64,000 nucleotides of DNA from Chlorobium sp. (GCA_005843825.1 SZXX01000001.1:1-64000); one strand, 5' to 3'. Positions 9,027 through 24,274 are shown, counted from the stretch's first letter. Program-made: numbers and translations. Notes: generated from the sequence alone by a model not told the origin.

Positions 9027-9306
9027 TTAAGGATGTGTACAAGTTGTTGGCGGAGTGTTTGTTTCTTCTTGATAAGTCACAGGTTATCAACACGGCTCCA
9101 GTGAAAGAATATTCATCAACAAACCATACACAATCCTTAAGCAGAAGAGCAGGGTGGTTATCAACAGTTTCGAGAGTATGGAAAATTTTTATAAGTTATT
9201 TATTTACAGGTAAATAGAAATTTCTAACTCCCGGTTATCCAGATATCAACACAGTCAACAACAACAACAATTTTCTATAAATATTAAATAGTAAAAGTTG
9301 GAGCAG
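9027..9306. promoter_or_regulatory. Second DnaA-box cluster, dnaA-dnaN intergenic region
   Basis: Two consensus boxes TTATCAACA occur at 9084-9092 and 9158-9166. TCATCAACA at 9114-9122 has one mismatch. TTATCCAGA at 9235-9243 is directly followed by a TATCAACA half-match. Two AT-rich tracts lie near 9179-9228 and 9270-9297. The cluster could be the unwinding half of a bipartite origin, or a dnaN promoter control region. Confidence 0.65.
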
Positions 9307-10431
9307 ATGAAATTAACCTCCTCGATCCGTCAACTCCAGGATGCCGTCAGTAAAGTCGCACAGGCAATCCCGGCAAAAGCCATTGATGCGCGTTTTGAAA
9401 ATGTCCATTTATCCATTGAATCGGGATCATTGACTCTCTTTGCTACTGATGGAGAACTTTCCATAACTGCAAAGAGTGATGTTGAAACAGCTGATAATGG
9501 AAACATTGGCATCAAAGCCAGAACATTGCAGGATTTTCTAAGGAGTATGTATGATACTTCTGTTTCCTTTGTCATTGAACGGCAGGAAATCAGTGATCAT
9601 GGTACCGTTCATATCACGACTGATAAAGGCAGATACAAAATTCCATGCCAGTTTGAGAGCAAGCCTGAAAAACATGAAAAGAGCTACGACATTTCACTGG
9701 AACTACAGACAGCGGAGTTGCTTGATCTGGTTCAGAAAACACTTTTCGCATGCAGTGTGGATGGTATGAGACCTGCAATGATGGGCGTTTTGTTTGAACT
9801 TCAGGGAACTGTTCTTACTGCTGTAGCTACTGACGGGCATAGACTGGTGAGATGCAGAAAGAATTCATCGACAGATGTCGCTGAAAAGCAGAAATTTGTT
9901 GTTCCTGCACGGGTTCTTTCCATCCTGCAGAAACTTGTACAGAACGACTCGGTTACAATGAGCATTGATGCTGATCGCCGGTTTGTGCGTTTCATCAGTG
10001 GTAACATTGTTCTTGATGCTGCTCTTATTGTTGAACCATATCCGAATTATGATGCGGTTATTCCGATTGAACATGATAAACATCTCATTATCGATCGTTC
10101 TCTGATTTATGATTCTGTAAGGCGTGTGGGTCGTTTTTCCAGTATTGGCGATATAAAGATGGTGATTGAAGGTCAGCTTCTGAAAGTTATGGCTGAAAAT
10201 ACCAACGAAGGTGAAGCTGCACAGGAAGAGTTGCCATGCAATTACACTGGAGAGGATATTACCATAGGCTTTAATTCAAGATTTATCGAAGCTGCCCTGG
10301 CACATCTTGATGATAACGATATCCGTATCGAGCTTAAAAGTCCGACGACAGCAGTTATTTTCAAGCCGCATAAGGAAGAGGATGACGATAAACTGATCAT
10401 CCTGGTTATGCCTGTCAGAATAAACAGTTGA
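9307..10431 (+). CDS. dnaN: DNA polymerase III sliding clamp (beta subunit)
   Basis: The protein is about 374 residues with the three-repeat clamp fold; recognisable blocks include [25 protein letters not shown] and the C-terminal LVMPVRI. The clamp ring tethers polymerase to DNA. I take the ATG at 9307 because GGAG lies just before it. An in-frame TTG at 9298 is an unlikely start. It lies in the dnaA-dnaN-recF run. Confidence 0.96.
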   Translation: MKLTSSIRQLQDAVSKVAQAIPAKAIDARFENVHLSIESGSLTLFATDGELSITAKSDVETADNGNIGIKARTLQDFLRSMYDTSVSFVIERQEISDHGTVHITTDKGRYKIPCQFESKPEKHEKSYDISLELQTAELLDLVQKTLFACSVDGMRPAMMGVLFELQGTVLTAVATDGHRLVRCRKNSSTDVAEKQKFVVPARVLSILQKLVQNDSVTMSIDADRRFVRFISGNIVLDAALIVEPYPNYDAVIPIEHDKHLIIDRSLIYDSVRRVGRFSSIGDIKMVIEGQLLKVMAENTNEGEAAQEELPCNYTGEDITIGFNSRFIEAALAHLDDNDIRIELKSPTTAVIFKPHKEEDDDKLIILVMPVRINS

Positions 10432-10447
10432 TGAGTGGGGATATGTA

Positions 10448-11557
10448 TTGAGACTCCAGCGTATAACCTATGAAAATTTCAGAAATCACCGGTTACTGAG
10501 TTTTGAGCCATCCCCCGGAATCAATCTTCTGTATGGCCCAAATGGATCGGGTAAGACCTCTATGCTTGAGGGTATTCATTTCTGTGCGCTGACAAAAGGT
10601 TTTGTCAGCGCTGCAGACAGCGAGTGCCTCACCTTCTCTCAGGATTACTTTTTACTGAACGGCGTTTTCTTTGATGAATCTGAGAGTAGTATTACTGTAA
10701 AAATAACCTGCACGAAAGAAAAAGAGAAGCAGATTATCGTCAATAACAGTGAGATAAAACCCTTTTCACGCCATATTGGAAGAGTTCCATGCATTACTTT
10801 TTCTCCTCAGGAGATAGTTATTGTCAATGGAGCTCCTCTTGAACGAAGGCGTTTTATCGATAACGCTCTCAGTCAGACTGATCGCCGGTATCTTGATGAC
10901 CTGTTAGCCTATAGAAGGGTGCTCCATCAGCGAAATGCCCTGCTTCTGCAATTGTATGAACAGCATAGCCCGCCGAATGATATGCTCTCCCTGTGGACTG
11001 AGCAGATCTCCAGGCTTGCCGCATCGATTGTTCATGCAAGAATGAAATTTGCAGCTCTCTTTTTTCTCCACTTCAAGGAGATTTACTCACGATTATCGGT
11101 ACATGAGGATCCCTCAATACTCTACCGTTGTTCACTGGGCAGCATCAGTCCCGATATATCTTTGGAAGATCTCTATCTTCTTTTTATTGCGAAGTTTAAA
11201 GAGATAGAAAAGCAGGAGATTCTTCGTACTCAAACCATGATTGGACCGCATAGGGATGATCTTGTTTTTCTGCTTGACCGGAAGGAACTAAAAAAATATG
11301 CATCCCAGGGTCAAATGAGAACATTTCTCATTTGCCTCAAGCTTTCCCAGCACCAGTTTTTTTCTGAAATCATTGGCGAAAAACCTCTCTGCCTTCTTGA
11401 TGATGTATTCAGTGAACTTGATTCCATCAGGACAGCTGATATTTTAAGCATTCTTGAAACCTGCGGACAGACTATCATTACCTCTACGGAAATAAAGGAG
11501 CAGCGAAACATAAACGCTCTATCAATAGAGACTCTGAAACAATTCAGCGCTAAATAA
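10448..11557 (+). CDS. recF: DNA replication and repair protein RecF
   Basis: A 369-residue SMC-like ATPase with Walker A YGPNGSGKTSMLEG (about 30-43), the signature region near ASQGQMRTFLICLKL, and Walker B PLCLLDDVFSELD (about 312-324). RecF helps load RecA at gaps with RecO and RecR. The apparent start is TTG (MRLQRITYENFRNH), preceded by GTGGGGAT. It follows dnaN by 16 bases. Confidence 0.95.
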   Translation: MRLQRITYENFRNHRLLSFEPSPGINLLYGPNGSGKTSMLEGIHFCALTKGFVSAADSECLTFSQDYFLLNGVFFDESESSITVKITCTKEKEKQIIVNNSEIKPFSRHIGRVPCITFSPQEIVIVNGAPLERRRFIDNALSQTDRRYLDDLLAYRRVLHQRNALLLQLYEQHSPPNDMLSLWTEQISRLAASIVHARMKFAALFFLHFKEIYSRLSVHEDPSILYRCSLGSISPDISLEDLYLLFIAKFKEIEKQEILRTQTMIGPHRDDLVFLLDRKELKKYASQGQMRTFLICLKLSQHQFFSEIIGEKPLCLLDDVFSELDSIRTADILSILETCGQTIITSTEIKEQRNINALSIETLKQFSAK

Positions 11558-11559
11558 TT

Positions 11560-11853
11560 GTGGCAAGAACCAGCGATCCTAAAAAAATATCCGCACTCCT
11601 GGGTGATATGTGCCACTCCCTCGGGTTTGTAGAGGCATACCAGCAGTACAAGACGCTTCAGATATGGGGTACGGTCGTTGGAGAGTCTATTGCTGAAGCA
11701 ACCACTATCGAGCGATTTACCAATGGGCAGTTGTTCATCAAGGTCAAGAATCCCTCATGGAGAATGGAGCTCAATTACCGTAAAAAGGATATTATCGCCA
11801 GACTCAATGAGGCCTTGAAGAGCCCTATGGTGAATGAAATAATCTTCAAATAA
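11560..11853 (+). CDS. DUF721/DciA-like protein
   Basis: The 97-residue protein matches the DUF721 family (WGTVVGESIAEATTIERFTNGQLFIKV...WRMELNYRKKDIIARLNE). Some members, called DciA, load the replicative helicase in bacteria lacking DnaC/DnaI. The location after recF and near the origin fits that role. The start is GTG, two bases after the recF stop codon. Family assignment is good; the helicase-loader function is inference. Confidence 0.8.
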   Translation: MARTSDPKKISALLGDMCHSLGFVEAYQQYKTLQIWGTVVGESIAEATTIERFTNGQLFIKVKNPSWRMELNYRKKDIIARLNEALKSPMVNEIIFK

Positions 11854-11855
11854 AA

Positions 11856-11885
11856 AAAGCCGCAATGATTTACCACCACGGCTTT
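11856..11885. terminator. Possible bidirectional terminator between convergent genes
   Basis: AAAGCCG at 11856-11862 pairs with CGGCTTT at 11879-11885 across a 16-base loop. An A-run on the left would read as a U-run for transcripts coming from the right. The hairpin is weak. Confidence 0.4.
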
Positions 11886-11905
11886 CAAGATATATTTCCC
11901 TTTGT

Positions 11906-13129
11906 TCAGAGATCACAGCTGAGCTGATACCTTTCAATCATTTTATCAGCAAAAGCATGCCCGAACGCGCTGCACTGGGCAAATTCCTCTTCATGAGGTT
12001 TGAACTTTATTCTGACGCTCTGATCAAAAACCTTCAGCTTCAGCATCGTAAAATTCGTTTCTATCATCTTTACAGCCTCACCGCTCCATCCATAGGAGCC
12101 GAACGCCGCACCGAGTTTTCCCTTGTCGCGAATAGGGTTGATAGCCGCAAAAAGCTGATATATCTGGGGCAGAATATTCTGGTTTATGGTTGGAGAACCG
12201 ACAATAATGCCCGAACAGTGTGCAATTTTATCCTCCAGTGTCAAAAAGGGAACTGTTTCAATATCGCAGATATCAATATTGAAGTCACACGACAGTCTCA
12301 ATCCGTCAGCTATCTTTTCCGCAAGCAATGCCGTGTTTTCATAGGCTGAAACGTATGCTATAAGGATATTCTTATCCTGTGGCATGGCGATTGCCGTTGT
12401 GGCATACGTAAATGACAGATCAACGTATTTCTTCCAGTGACTTCTCAAAATGGGGCCATGGCCGGGGCAGATGGCTTTGATATCTAAATCCTTGATCTTT
12501 TCAACAGCCTGCAGCATGTACTTGCTGAATGGCCTCAGTATTGAATCAAAATAGTAGGTGAAAGCATCGTCAAAGTTGCCGACAGCATCATCATACATCT
12601 CTTCCTGACAGAAATGTGATCCAAACGAGTCACATGTAAAGAGAATCCGGTCTTCCTCGAGCCAGGTATAGATAGTGTCAGGCCAGTGAAGGTTCGGTGC
12701 GAGAATAAAATGAAGGGTTTTGTTGCCGAGGCTGAGCGTATCGCCTGTTTTGACAACAAGTGACTTGAAGTCATGCCCTGTCTGATCCCGGAGAAATTTG
12801 ATGGCGTTTCCACTGCCGACAACGGTGGCATTCGGCGCTATGGCAAGCAGGTTTCTGACATTCCCTGAATGGTCCGGCTCGGTATGGTCAACAATGATGT
12901 ATTCCAGGTCGGCAGGATTGACGACATGTTTGATTTTATCAAGATAGGTCGGCCAGAACTTTTCTTTTGTTGTCTCTATAATGGCCTTTTTATCGGCATT
13001 GATGAAATAGGAGTTGTAGGTGGTGCCATATTTGGTCTCCATCACAATATCAAAGGTGATGAGACCAGGGTCGAGAACACCTATCCAGCTGACATCATCG
13101 GTAATAGGAAGTACTTTATTGTCTGACAT
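11906..13129 (-). CDS. Flavodiiron protein (A-type flavoprotein)
   Basis: The 407-residue protein has an N-terminal metallo-beta-lactamase-like diiron domain with HTEPDHSGN (H82, E84, D86, H87) and further ligands in the GHGP motif near 222. A C-terminal flavodoxin domain follows from about 255 ([17 protein letters not shown]). Such proteins reduce O2 to water or NO to N2O using FMN and rubredoxin or NADH-linked partners. In a strict anaerobe the likely role is oxygen or nitric oxide detoxification. No rubredoxin domain is fused. Confidence 0.93.
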   Translation of the reverse strand: MSDNKVLPITDDVSWIGVLDPGLITFDIVMETKYGTTYNSYFINADKKAIIETTKEKFWPTYLDKIKHVVNPADLEYIIVDHTEPDHSGNVRNLLAIAPNATVVGSGNAIKFLRDQTGHDFKSLVVKTGDTLSLGNKTLHFILAPNLHWPDTIYTWLEEDRILFTCDSFGSHFCQEEMYDDAVGNFDDAFTYYFDSILRPFSKYMLQAVEKIKDLDIKAICPGHGPILRSHWKKYVDLSFTYATTAIAMPQDKNILIAYVSAYENTALLAEKIADGLRLSCDFNIDICDIETVPFLTLEDKIAHCSGIIVGSPTINQNILPQIYQLFAAINPIRDKGKLGAAFGSYGWSGEAVKMIETNFTMLKLKVFDQSVRIKFKPHEEEFAQCSAFGHAFADKMIERYQLSCDL

Positions 13130-13241
13130 GTTGAATTCTTGGAATTGATTTTAAATAAATGGTTTATAATTATTACCGAAAATTGATCTTCACAGTTCCA
13201 TGTGTTTTCTGCAGGCGTAAGATAGAAACATATCAACCAGC

Positions 13242-15641
13242 TTAAAATGGAAGTTCACCGCCAAGATCATTTGTTTCGGTGTGCCTGATTTCCCTCAGGA
13301 GCTCAATGCCTTCAGCGGAAAATGAAAAAAGGGTATCGTCTGAAAAAATTGTGCTGTAATCCTGTGGTTTGAAAAATGGAAGAAACTTCTGGCAGTGTTC
13401 ATCAAGGCGTTTTAGATAGAAGTGCGTGTTTTCGTCCGGCTTCTCCTTTTTCCATTCAGCAGCCAGTTTCCCTTTTTCATACGAAGAACTTCCTGTTCCG
13501 CTCCCTGATACGTAATAGGTTATTCGGTCCCCTTTTGTGCTTCCCAGGCCCGCTTTTATGGCAATCTCATAGGTAATTGATTTCGATCTTTTCCCGCTTT
13601 TGACATCACTCTGATATTGTTCCAGCGAGTTTTTAAGGGTTTCTGTCCTTGAAAACTCAGCAACATCAAGCTCATGGTTCAGGATGCTGTTTCTGTATTC
13701 CGTGAACAGATCATGAAGTCCACTGATATTCTCTGTCAGCAGCGTTTCAAATCCCCTGCGGACAAAATCGCGTCCGAATTTTTCGCCGCTTCTGCTCGTC
13801 AGTGATGATCCTTTAAGCATCATGTCATTATCATAGCCAAGAAGCGCATAGTTTTTCTTCATGTAGGAGATCATTTTTCTGTATCTCCCGTCAAAACCTA
13901 TGTTGATCCCCTGCGGCATGAGCATGGAAACCTCCTCTACCAGTTCTTTTTCGGCCGCTTCTGTTGTGACCGTTGGAGGCGGTACAAACAGAATACCATC
14001 GGTGTCGACTTCTATCACCTTGCATCCTCTCGACTCAAACTCAAAAATCATCTTTTTTGCAAGGTTTTGTCCAGTCGAAGTTACCTTGTCAGCTTCTTCA
14101 AAATCATTGAAAATGCCGCCAGCATATCCCAGATAGCCGTACATCGCATTGATAAGGATTTTGAAGGAAAGCTGCATTGCATCGAAATTATTGGCAAGAG
14201 AGGCCCTTCCTAGAGCTTTTTCTTCGCGGGCTCTGTCTTTTGCCTTGAATCTGAGATCTTTCAAGTCATTCAGTATCCCTGGAAAAGCGTTCAATTCATC
14301 GCTTTTGGGGCAGATATTGTATGACAGCATGATTGATGGATAGAGTGACTCCACATCGGCATAGACAATCGGTCCAAGAATTCCTTTGAGAAAAACTTCA
14401 GTATATCCGCCTGAATGCTGCTGGCCTGAAGTAGGTTTAGGAATCGATTGTTTTCGTCTAAGGTATTCGCGCACCAGGAGCACCTCAATTTTAGCAGCCT
14501 GTCCAATGCGTGATGTCATTGCATAGGTATAGGGAAGCATTTGTGCGAGGTAAAAATTACTCCCTGACAGAAGCGATGAGAGCGCCCTTGTTTCCCTCAC
14601 ATCGTCAAGAGCATATGCCAGAAGCTTTTCATGATTATTCAGCCATAGAGCAGCAATATCCTTATAATCAACGTAGGTCCGATCCGGTGAGGCAAATCCG
14701 AAATGTTTTGCAACAGCTTTCAATCCGTAACTCTGCATCGAGCGCTTTGAAATATCATAGCTCTGTACAAGAAAAAGTGTATCAATAACATGCCTGCCGG
14801 GGATATCAAAAAATGGATAATCAATGCTTCTTTCAGCAAATCGTATACTTGCAGGGTATGTTTTTGGAATAAGTCCGTTGCGGCCTATTGCAAATGGGAT
14901 GCCATGGCGCTCGCATCGTCTTTGCAGGTGTGATAGATCAAAACTGAAAATATTATGTCCTTCAATAACGTCAGGATCCATTGTTCCAATCAAGGCAATC
15001 AGCTCCACAAGAAGAGCTTTTTCATCCCGTCCTTTTGAATGCAGAACCGTCTCCCACCCTCTGCTGTCGCTGAGTGATACAATAATAACTTCATCTTCTC
15101 CAATACCTGAATTCCCGCTCCCCTTTTTTCCCGGATCGTAATTTGTCTCAATATCGAGCTGCATTCGATAAAGATCATCAAATATCATTCCCTTAAAAAG
15201 AGTCTTGCCACTTTGCAGCAGGTACTGGGTGACGGCGTCTCCTTTATTATATATATGAGAGTTGCTATCGAACTGTCCGCTTTCACTGGAAGAGTCTGAT
15301 CCTTCGCCATACGATTTGCTGTTGATGAAATCAATTGCTCCCCGGTACGCTTTCCAGCTCCTGAAAATTGAGAGGCACTGATAAAAGTTTGATCCGGCAA
15401 GCTTTACAAGCCAGAACTTATCCCTGTCTTCCGGTACAAACCCTTCAAGCAGTGACTCGTCTGAAACAAATATAAAAGGGAAAAAAGGTTCATCATGAAA
15501 ACTCACCTTCTCCTTATCACGGTTAAATACCCTGATCTGTGTGTCTGATAACTGGTAGGCTCCAACTATACACCCCTCTTTATCCTTTCCAAACAGGAGG
15601 TCGTTGTTTATAATTTCATGTATAATGCTCTCCATACGCAC
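13242..15641 (-). CDS. polB: Family B DNA polymerase (PolII/archaeal type)
   Basis: The 799-residue polymerase has exonuclease motifs DIET (about 160), GHNIFSFDL and [10 protein letters not shown]. Its polymerase motifs are A ([16 protein letters not shown], about 425), B ([13 protein letters not shown]) and C (VDTDGILF, about 543). All catalytic aspartates are present. It most resembles archaeal and PolII-type enzymes. In bacteria these serve lesion bypass or fork restart rather than bulk replication. The start could be at the first Met (15641) or the Met two residues on. It is a stand-alone gene between the flavodiiron gene and mnmG. Confidence 0.92.
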   Translation of the reverse strand: MRMESIIHEIINNDLLFGKDKEGCIVGAYQLSDTQIRVFNRDKEKVSFHDEPFFPFIFVSDESLLEGFVPEDRDKFWLVKLAGSNFYQCLSIFRSWKAYRGAIDFINSKSYGEGSDSSSESGQFDSNSHIYNKGDAVTQYLLQSGKTLFKGMIFDDLYRMQLDIETNYDPGKKGSGNSGIGEDEVIIVSLSDSRGWETVLHSKGRDEKALLVELIALIGTMDPDVIEGHNIFSFDLSHLQRRCERHGIPFAIGRNGLIPKTYPASIRFAERSIDYPFFDIPGRHVIDTLFLVQSYDISKRSMQSYGLKAVAKHFGFASPDRTYVDYKDIAALWLNNHEKLLAYALDDVRETRALSSLLSGSNFYLAQMLPYTYAMTSRIGQAAKIEVLLVREYLRRKQSIPKPTSGQQHSGGYTEVFLKGILGPIVYADVESLYPSIMLSYNICPKSDELNAFPGILNDLKDLRFKAKDRAREEKALGRASLANNFDAMQLSFKILINAMYGYLGYAGGIFNDFEEADKVTSTGQNLAKKMIFEFESRGCKVIEVDTDGILFVPPPTVTTEAAEKELVEEVSMLMPQGINIGFDGRYRKMISYMKKNYALLGYDNDMMLKGSSLTSRSGEKFGRDFVRRGFETLLTENISGLHDLFTEYRNSILNHELDVAEFSRTETLKNSLEQYQSDVKSGKRSKSITYEIAIKAGLGSTKGDRITYYVSGSGTGSSSYEKGKLAAEWKKEKPDENTHFYLKRLDEHCQKFLPFFKPQDYSTIFSDDTLFSFSAEGIELLREIRHTETNDLGGELPF

Positions 15642-15678
15642 TCAATACCTTAATTAGCCGGAGAAAAAGGATGAAAAA

Positions 15679-15694
15679 TGTTTCACGTGAAACA
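15679..15694. promoter_or_regulatory. parS centromere site 1
   Basis: TGTTTCACGTGAAACA is a perfect 16-bp palindrome and an exact match to the conserved bacterial parS consensus bound by ParB. It lies between polB and mnmG, about 8 kb from the origin, where parS sites cluster in other chromosomes. Confidence 0.9.
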
Positions 15695-15703
15695 AATGAG
15701 ATT

Positions 15704-17569
15704 TCAGCGTCCAAGACGTATCATGAGAACTGAAATATCAGAAGGCGAAACACCGAGAATTCTCGAAGCCTGCCCTATAGTATCCGGACGATGTTTCTTT
15801 AATTTTTCGCGACCTTCATTTGACAGGCCGGAAACGCTGTCGTACTTGAATGATGCCGGTATTTGATGAGAATCCAGTCTGAGAATTTTATCGGCCATCA
15901 GCATATCCCGTTTAAGATAACCATCATACTTCAAATCAATATCAACCTGCTCAAAAATAGAGTGGTCATCGGTAATGGCAAGTACTGCTTTTTTCAAAGA
16001 AAGAGATTGTTCAATGAGTATATGCAGATATATACCTGTTCTTTTCAGAAGCGTCGATGCATTTTGTGCGGCATTGACATCACTGTATCCGAGTTCATTC
16101 AGCAGCGGGTTTATTTCAGTCGCCGATAGCCTTGTATCAAGGCAAAGCTGTTTCAGCGCCTCTATTGCCTTGATTTTATTGCTGCACAATGTAAATGTCG
16201 TTTCATCAAGAAGGCCTGAGGCATATCCGAATTCATGGAGGCGGATATCAGCGTTGTCATGGCGCAGCAGCAGTCGGTGCTCGGCAGAGGATGTAAACAT
16301 CCGATATGGTTCATTAGTCTCCTTGGTGATGAGGTCATCAACCAGGACGCCTATGTACGCATCCGAGCGCTTCAGGTGGAGCGGTGGTTTCTTGCGAAGC
16401 TTGAGTGATGCGTTTATTCCGGCAATCAATCCCTGCGCAGCAGCCTCCTCATACCCGGAGGTTCCATTGATCTGTCCTGCAAAATAGAGATTCTCTACAA
16501 GTTTGGTTTCAAGACTTCTGTTCACCTGATAGGGAAAGAAGTAATCATATTCAATTGCATATCCGGGACGTATCATCTTGACGCCTGCGAGCCCCTGAAT
16601 AGACCGCAGCCCCTCTATCTGGATATCTTCCGGCAGGGAGGTGGAAAAGCCATTGACATACATCTCATTTGTATCGAGACCTTCCGGTTCAAGAAATATA
16701 TGGTGACTATCTTTGTCCGGGAAACGGCAGATCTTGTCTTCTATTGACGGGCAGTATCGCGGGCCTATTCCCTGCACCTTCCCTGTAAAGAGAGGAGACC
16801 TGTCGAATCCCTTTTTCAGAATCTCATGAGTTTCAAGTGTGGTTTTAGTAACAAAGCAGCTGATCTGCCGCCTGTTAATAAACGGTTCCGTCTTGAATGA
16901 GAATACAACCGGTTCATCATCGCCTGTTTGCTCTTCAACAAGAGAGTAATCGACACTCCTGGCGTCAATGCGCGGAGGGGTGCCGGTTTTCAGGCGACCC
17001 GCTGCAAAGCCGAGTTTGATAAGGTTTTCTGTCAGTCCGTAAACCGGTGGCTCGGCAATTGTGCGTCCGCCATGATAATGATTCATACCTATATGAATCA
17101 AGCCGTTCAAAAATGTACCGCAGGTAAGGATTACTGCTGAAGCATGGATGATTCTTCCGGAAGCGAGCGCTACTCCTGTGCATCCGCCCGAGTCGCTCTC
17201 GATTCCCGTAACCGTATCCTGCAGGAGGTCAATATTCCTTTCCTGTTCAAGAGCGCATCGCATATAATGAGAATAAGCCGCTTTGTCTGCCTGCGCTCTC
17301 GGAGAGTGCATCGCCGGACCCTTGCTTCTGTTGAGCATCCTGAACTGAATTCCTGTGGCGTCTATTGCTTTCGCCATCTCTCCGCCCAGAGCATCAATCT
17401 CCCTTGTGATTTGCCCTTTCGCCACTCCGCCAATCGCAGGATTGCATGACATTCTGGCAATAGCGGTAAGATCCGACGAAATCAGCAGGCAGGAGCACCC
17501 TGTTCTCGCTGCAGCCAGTGCCGCTTCGCAGCCGGCATGGCCCGCCCCGGCAACTATAATATCATACAT
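15704..17569 (-). CDS. mnmG: tRNA uridine-34 carboxymethylaminomethyl modification enzyme MnmG (GidA)
   Basis: The 621-residue FAD enzyme begins with the dinucleotide-binding motif [17 protein letters not shown] (about 8-24). It shows the family blocks [14 protein letters not shown] and [12 protein letters not shown]. With MnmE it modifies the wobble uridine of several tRNAs. It is flanked on each side by a perfect parS site. gidA next to chromosome partition signals is a known arrangement, although parA and parB are not in this window. Confidence 0.97.
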   Translation of the reverse strand: MYDIIVAGAGHAGCEAALAAARTGCSCLLISSDLTAIARMSCNPAIGGVAKGQITREIDALGGEMAKAIDATGIQFRMLNRSKGPAMHSPRAQADKAAYSHYMRCALEQERNIDLLQDTVTGIESDSGGCTGVALASGRIIHASAVILTCGTFLNGLIHIGMNHYHGGRTIAEPPVYGLTENLIKLGFAAGRLKTGTPPRIDARSVDYSLVEEQTGDDEPVVFSFKTEPFINRRQISCFVTKTTLETHEILKKGFDRSPLFTGKVQGIGPRYCPSIEDKICRFPDKDSHHIFLEPEGLDTNEMYVNGFSTSLPEDIQIEGLRSIQGLAGVKMIRPGYAIEYDYFFPYQVNRSLETKLVENLYFAGQINGTSGYEEAAAQGLIAGINASLKLRKKPPLHLKRSDAYIGVLVDDLITKETNEPYRMFTSSAEHRLLLRHDNADIRLHEFGYASGLLDETTFTLCSNKIKAIEALKQLCLDTRLSATEINPLLNELGYSDVNAAQNASTLLKRTGIYLHILIEQSLSLKKAVLAITDDHSIFEQVDIDLKYDGYLKRDMLMADKILRLDSHQIPASFKYDSVSGLSNEGREKLKKHRPDTIGQASRILGVSPSDISVLMIRLGR

Positions 17570-17580
17570 GATGTGCGAAT

Positions 17581-17596
17581 TGTTTCACGTGAAACA
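17581..17596. promoter_or_regulatory. parS centromere site 2
   Basis: A second perfect TGTTTCACGTGAAACA, 11 bases upstream of the mnmG start and about 1.9 kb from the first site. It lies in the probable mnmG promoter, so bound ParB might also influence that gene. Confidence 0.9.
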
Positions 17597-18019
17597 TTTG
17601 TCAATTACTTAAGCTTTCAGGACCGAAGATACGAATAATAGTCTTTTATGCGCCATCACTCCTTTCGTCAATATAAATAAATCGGAGTATAATATGAGTA
17701 ATAACAGCATAACTCTGTCACTATAAGCCCTCTATAATAATATAAGCCTGTGTTGAATATATATTTTAAGCTCAAGGTTGTTCACTGGTTGCGATGGTCT
17801 CCGGGGTAAATCGTGTCACTGAAGTCCCTGTTGTCCTTTTGGTCCCTTTGTGATCACTGCTTCCTGTCGTCCTTTAGCTCCCTTCATTCCTTCAACTCAT
17901 TGCCGCAGCCTATCCCTGAAAAGGCGGTTCAAAGCTCGCGTATCCCTGAGCCCTATTGTTAGATAATCAATACCCCATTTTATATATTGGCTGAATTATT
18001 TCTATTCGAGCGAAAAGCG
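17597..18019. other. Gene-free region between parS site 2 and secD
   Basis: I see no gene here. The first half is AT-rich (several TATAATA-like boxes about 17690-17770). From about 17820 to 17900 the sequence has degenerate GTCC(C/T)TT units (GTCCCTG, GTCCTTTTG, GTCCCTTTG, GTCCTTTAG). These resemble the short intergenic repeats elsewhere in the window. A promoter for secD presumably lies here. Confidence 0.5.
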
Positions 18020-19882
18020 ATGCCATCAATGAAAAATAAACGTTTTAATCTTCTTCTTATTGCTGTTGTTACACTTGTGGCGGCCTGGTCTTTATGGCCA
18101 ACATGGCGCGACTACTCCCTTTCGAAACAGCTCAGCAGTTTTAAGTCAGCACCCGACAGTCTGCGGTACACGCTGAGTAACCGTGATGAGATTGAGAATG
18201 CCCGCAAAAAAAGCCTCAAACTCGGTCTTGATTTGAAAGGTGGTATGCATCTGGTGATGGAAGTTGACCAGGTTGATCTCTTTGATCAGAAAGCCGGGAA
18301 TAAAGATGCAAAGTTTACCGCAATTATGAATACCGTCAGGGCCAAGGCATCTAAAAGCGATGCTAAAGTTCTTGATATCCTTATCGGTGAGTTCAAAAAT
18401 GAAAATATACGCCTGAGCCGGTATTTTTATGACATCCGGAACTCAGACCAGGAAATTGTAAAAAAACTGGAGAAGGAGTCCGAAGATGCACTCAACCGCG
18501 CGAAGGAGATTATTCGCAACCGTATCGACCAGTACGGTGTTGCAGAGCCTGTCATCACAACACAGGGCAGCAGAAAACTGATCATCGAGCTTCCAGGTGT
18601 TTCCGATGAAAACAGGGTGAGAAACCTCCTGAAAGGAACAGCCAAGCTTGAATTCAGGCTTCTCCGTGATCCTGAAATACTGGTCAGGACTCTTGACCGC
18701 CTCAACACCTATCTGGTTCAGAACAGTGTAGCTCCAAAGAGCGCTCCTGTTGCTGATGCTTTACCGTCGCCATCAGTTTCTTCGCAGCTTAAGGCGCCCG
18801 TTCCTGCACCTGCAGCGACCGGGCAGGCCTCTGCCAAGCCGCTTTATGATGTTATAGGCGTATTTCAGAATGGTACGGCCTATACAACAGAGCACTCAAA
18901 GGATTATGTGGTATCCCTGCTTCATCGCGCCGACATACAGGCGCTGCTGCCGATGGATACCGAGCTCCTGCTTGCCGCTAAACCGGAAATCGGAAAGAAT
19001 GGCGAAAAACTCTTTCCAGTCTATCTTGTGAAAAAGACTCCGGAGTTGACTGGCGGCGTTATTACAGAAGCAAAGGCGACATTCGGGTCACAGGGTGTGC
19101 AGCCTGAAGTGCTTATGGCAATGAACTCCGAGGGAACTTCCAAATGGGCCCGCATTACCGGAGCAAATATCGGCAAGCGTATCGCTATCGTGCTTGACGG
19201 TGCAGTCTACAGTGCGCCTGTAGTTCAGTCGAAAATCCCCAGCGGCAACTCAGTCATCAACGGTATTGAGAGCCTTGAAGAGGCAAAAGATCTCGAAATT
19301 GTCCTCAAGGCCGGTGCGCTTCCGGCTCCGGTCCGGATCATGGAAGAGCGCTCCGTCGGACCTTCACTCGGAGCTGATTATATCCGCGCTGGAGTCCTCT
19401 CGCTCGGCTGGGCATTTCTTGCGGTTTCCGTCTTTATGCTCCTGTACTATAAAAAGGCAGGTATTGCTGCAGATATAGCCCTTGTGCTTAACATTGTCAT
19501 TGTCCTTTCCGTACTGGCAGGATTCAATGCTTCCCTATCATTGCCTGGTATTGCCGGTATTGTTCTGACCATTGGAATGGCTGTCGATGCCAACGTTCTG
19601 ATCTATGAGCGTATACGCGAAGAGCTTGACGGAGGCAAGGTGCTGAAATCCGCAATTGAAGTCGGGTATGACAGAGCGTTTTCATCAATCCTTGATTCGC
19701 ACGTCACTACGCTTTGTGCAGCATTTCTGCTCTTTACCTACGGAATCGGGCCGATTCAGGGATTTGCCCTTACCCTTATGATCGGTACTGCCGCAAGCCT
19801 GTTTACTTCGATTGTGGTGACTAAAGAGATATTCTCGTTCCTGCTTGAAAGGAACCTTATGACCCAAAAAAGTTTCGGTTAA
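18020..19882 (+). CDS. secD: Protein translocase subunit SecD
   Basis: SecD with SecF uses the proton gradient to assist protein export through SecYEG. The protein has an N-terminal helix ([16 protein letters not shown]), the [15 protein letters not shown] motif, a large periplasmic domain and five C-terminal helices containing [18 protein letters not shown], which is diagnostic. A Pro/Ala-rich insertion lies near residues 255-275. I choose the ATG at 18020 (MPSMKNKRF); a longer frame from TTG at 17987 lacks support. secF follows by 21 bases. Confidence 0.95.
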   Translation: MPSMKNKRFNLLLIAVVTLVAAWSLWPTWRDYSLSKQLSSFKSAPDSLRYTLSNRDEIENARKKSLKLGLDLKGGMHLVMEVDQVDLFDQKAGNKDAKFTAIMNTVRAKASKSDAKVLDILIGEFKNENIRLSRYFYDIRNSDQEIVKKLEKESEDALNRAKEIIRNRIDQYGVAEPVITTQGSRKLIIELPGVSDENRVRNLLKGTAKLEFRLLRDPEILVRTLDRLNTYLVQNSVAPKSAPVADALPSPSVSSQLKAPVPAPAATGQASAKPLYDVIGVFQNGTAYTTEHSKDYVVSLLHRADIQALLPMDTELLLAAKPEIGKNGEKLFPVYLVKKTPELTGGVITEAKATFGSQGVQPEVLMAMNSEGTSKWARITGANIGKRIAIVLDGAVYSAPVVQSKIPSGNSVINGIESLEEAKDLEIVLKAGALPAPVRIMEERSVGPSLGADYIRAGVLSLGWAFLAVSVFMLLYYKKAGIAADIALVLNIVIVLSVLAGFNASLSLPGIAGIVLTIGMAVDANVLIYERIREELDGGKVLKSAIEVGYDRAFSSILDSHVTTLCAAFLLFTYGIGPIQGFALTLMIGTAASLFTSIVVTKEIFSFLLERNLMTQKSFG

Positions 19883-19903
19883 TTTTTCAACATCTAGCAA
19901 CCC

Positions 19904-20839
19904 ATGAGGATTTTTCATAAAACCAGCTTTGATTTTATACGGTTCCGTAAAATTGCCTACGTCTTTTCTCTTGTTATACTTGCATCAGGAATGATATCAC
20001 TGGCAGTTAAAGGTTTGAATTACGGTATCGACTTCAGGGGGGGATCTGAAGTGCTGATTCGGTTTGAAAAGAATGTTGATGTCAGTACCGTTCGTTCTGT
20101 CCTTGATGTGGCAGGAGTTTCAGGATCGCTGAAGCAGTATGGCATGGATCGTTCATTTCTCTTCAGTACCGTGTTCAATGGTGATACCAACGATTTGAAA
20201 TCACTTGTTTCACATGCGTTAAACGACCGCCTCAAAGACAATCATCACGAAATTGTCCGTGTTGAAGCTGTCGGACCAAGTATCGCATCCGATTTGAAAT
20301 GGTCGGCTGTAAAAGCACTCATGGCGTCGCTTTTAGCTATTCTTCTCTATGTCGGTTTCCGGTTTGAACTGAAATTTGCCACTGCAGGCGTGGTTGCCAT
20401 TTTTCATGATATCCTTACCGTTCTAGGGCTCTTCAGCCTGCTTGGAGGATTGATTGATTTTATGCCCCTTGAAATGGATCAAAGCATCATAGCGGCATTT
20501 CTTACCATCGCAGGCTACTCCATTACCGATACCGTTGTTGTCTACGACCGTATAAGAGAGCGCATACGCGGTCAGAAGCCAGCTGACTATGAACGCATTT
20601 TTAACGAAAGCATGAACCAGACTCTGAGCCGCACAATTATAACGTCCAGCACTGTTCTTCTCTCTGTTCTTGTTCTCTTTATCTTTGCAGGGCCCGCTAT
20701 CAGAGGCTTTGCTTTTGCGGTGTTCATCGGCATTCTTATTGGTACCTATTCCTCAATCTTTGTTGCGGCACCTCTTGTCTATGACTGGCTGAGGCTGTCA
20801 AAAAGCCCTGTTCATCTTAGAGGAAGCAAGGTATCCTGA
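19904..20839 (+). CDS. secF: Protein translocase subunit SecF
   Basis: The 311-residue partner of SecD carries the D1 motif GIDFRGGSEVLI and the C-terminal block TIAGYSITDTVVVYDRIRER, with six predicted helices. It forms an operon with secD. Confidence 0.96.
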   Translation: MRIFHKTSFDFIRFRKIAYVFSLVILASGMISLAVKGLNYGIDFRGGSEVLIRFEKNVDVSTVRSVLDVAGVSGSLKQYGMDRSFLFSTVFNGDTNDLKSLVSHALNDRLKDNHHEIVRVEAVGPSIASDLKWSAVKALMASLLAILLYVGFRFELKFATAGVVAIFHDILTVLGLFSLLGGLIDFMPLEMDQSIIAAFLTIAGYSITDTVVVYDRIRERIRGQKPADYERIFNESMNQTLSRTIITSSTVLLSVLVLFIFAGPAIRGFAFAVFIGILIGTYSSIFVAAPLVYDWLRLSKSPVHLRGSKVS

Positions 20840-20901
20840 TACACATATACCCCTCTGGGGGGCCGGATTAAACAATATTATATATACCTAAGGAGTTGGT
20901 G

Positions 20902-24255
<3,354 letters not shown>

Positions 24256-24274
24256 TTATCTGTGCCGGATGTGC

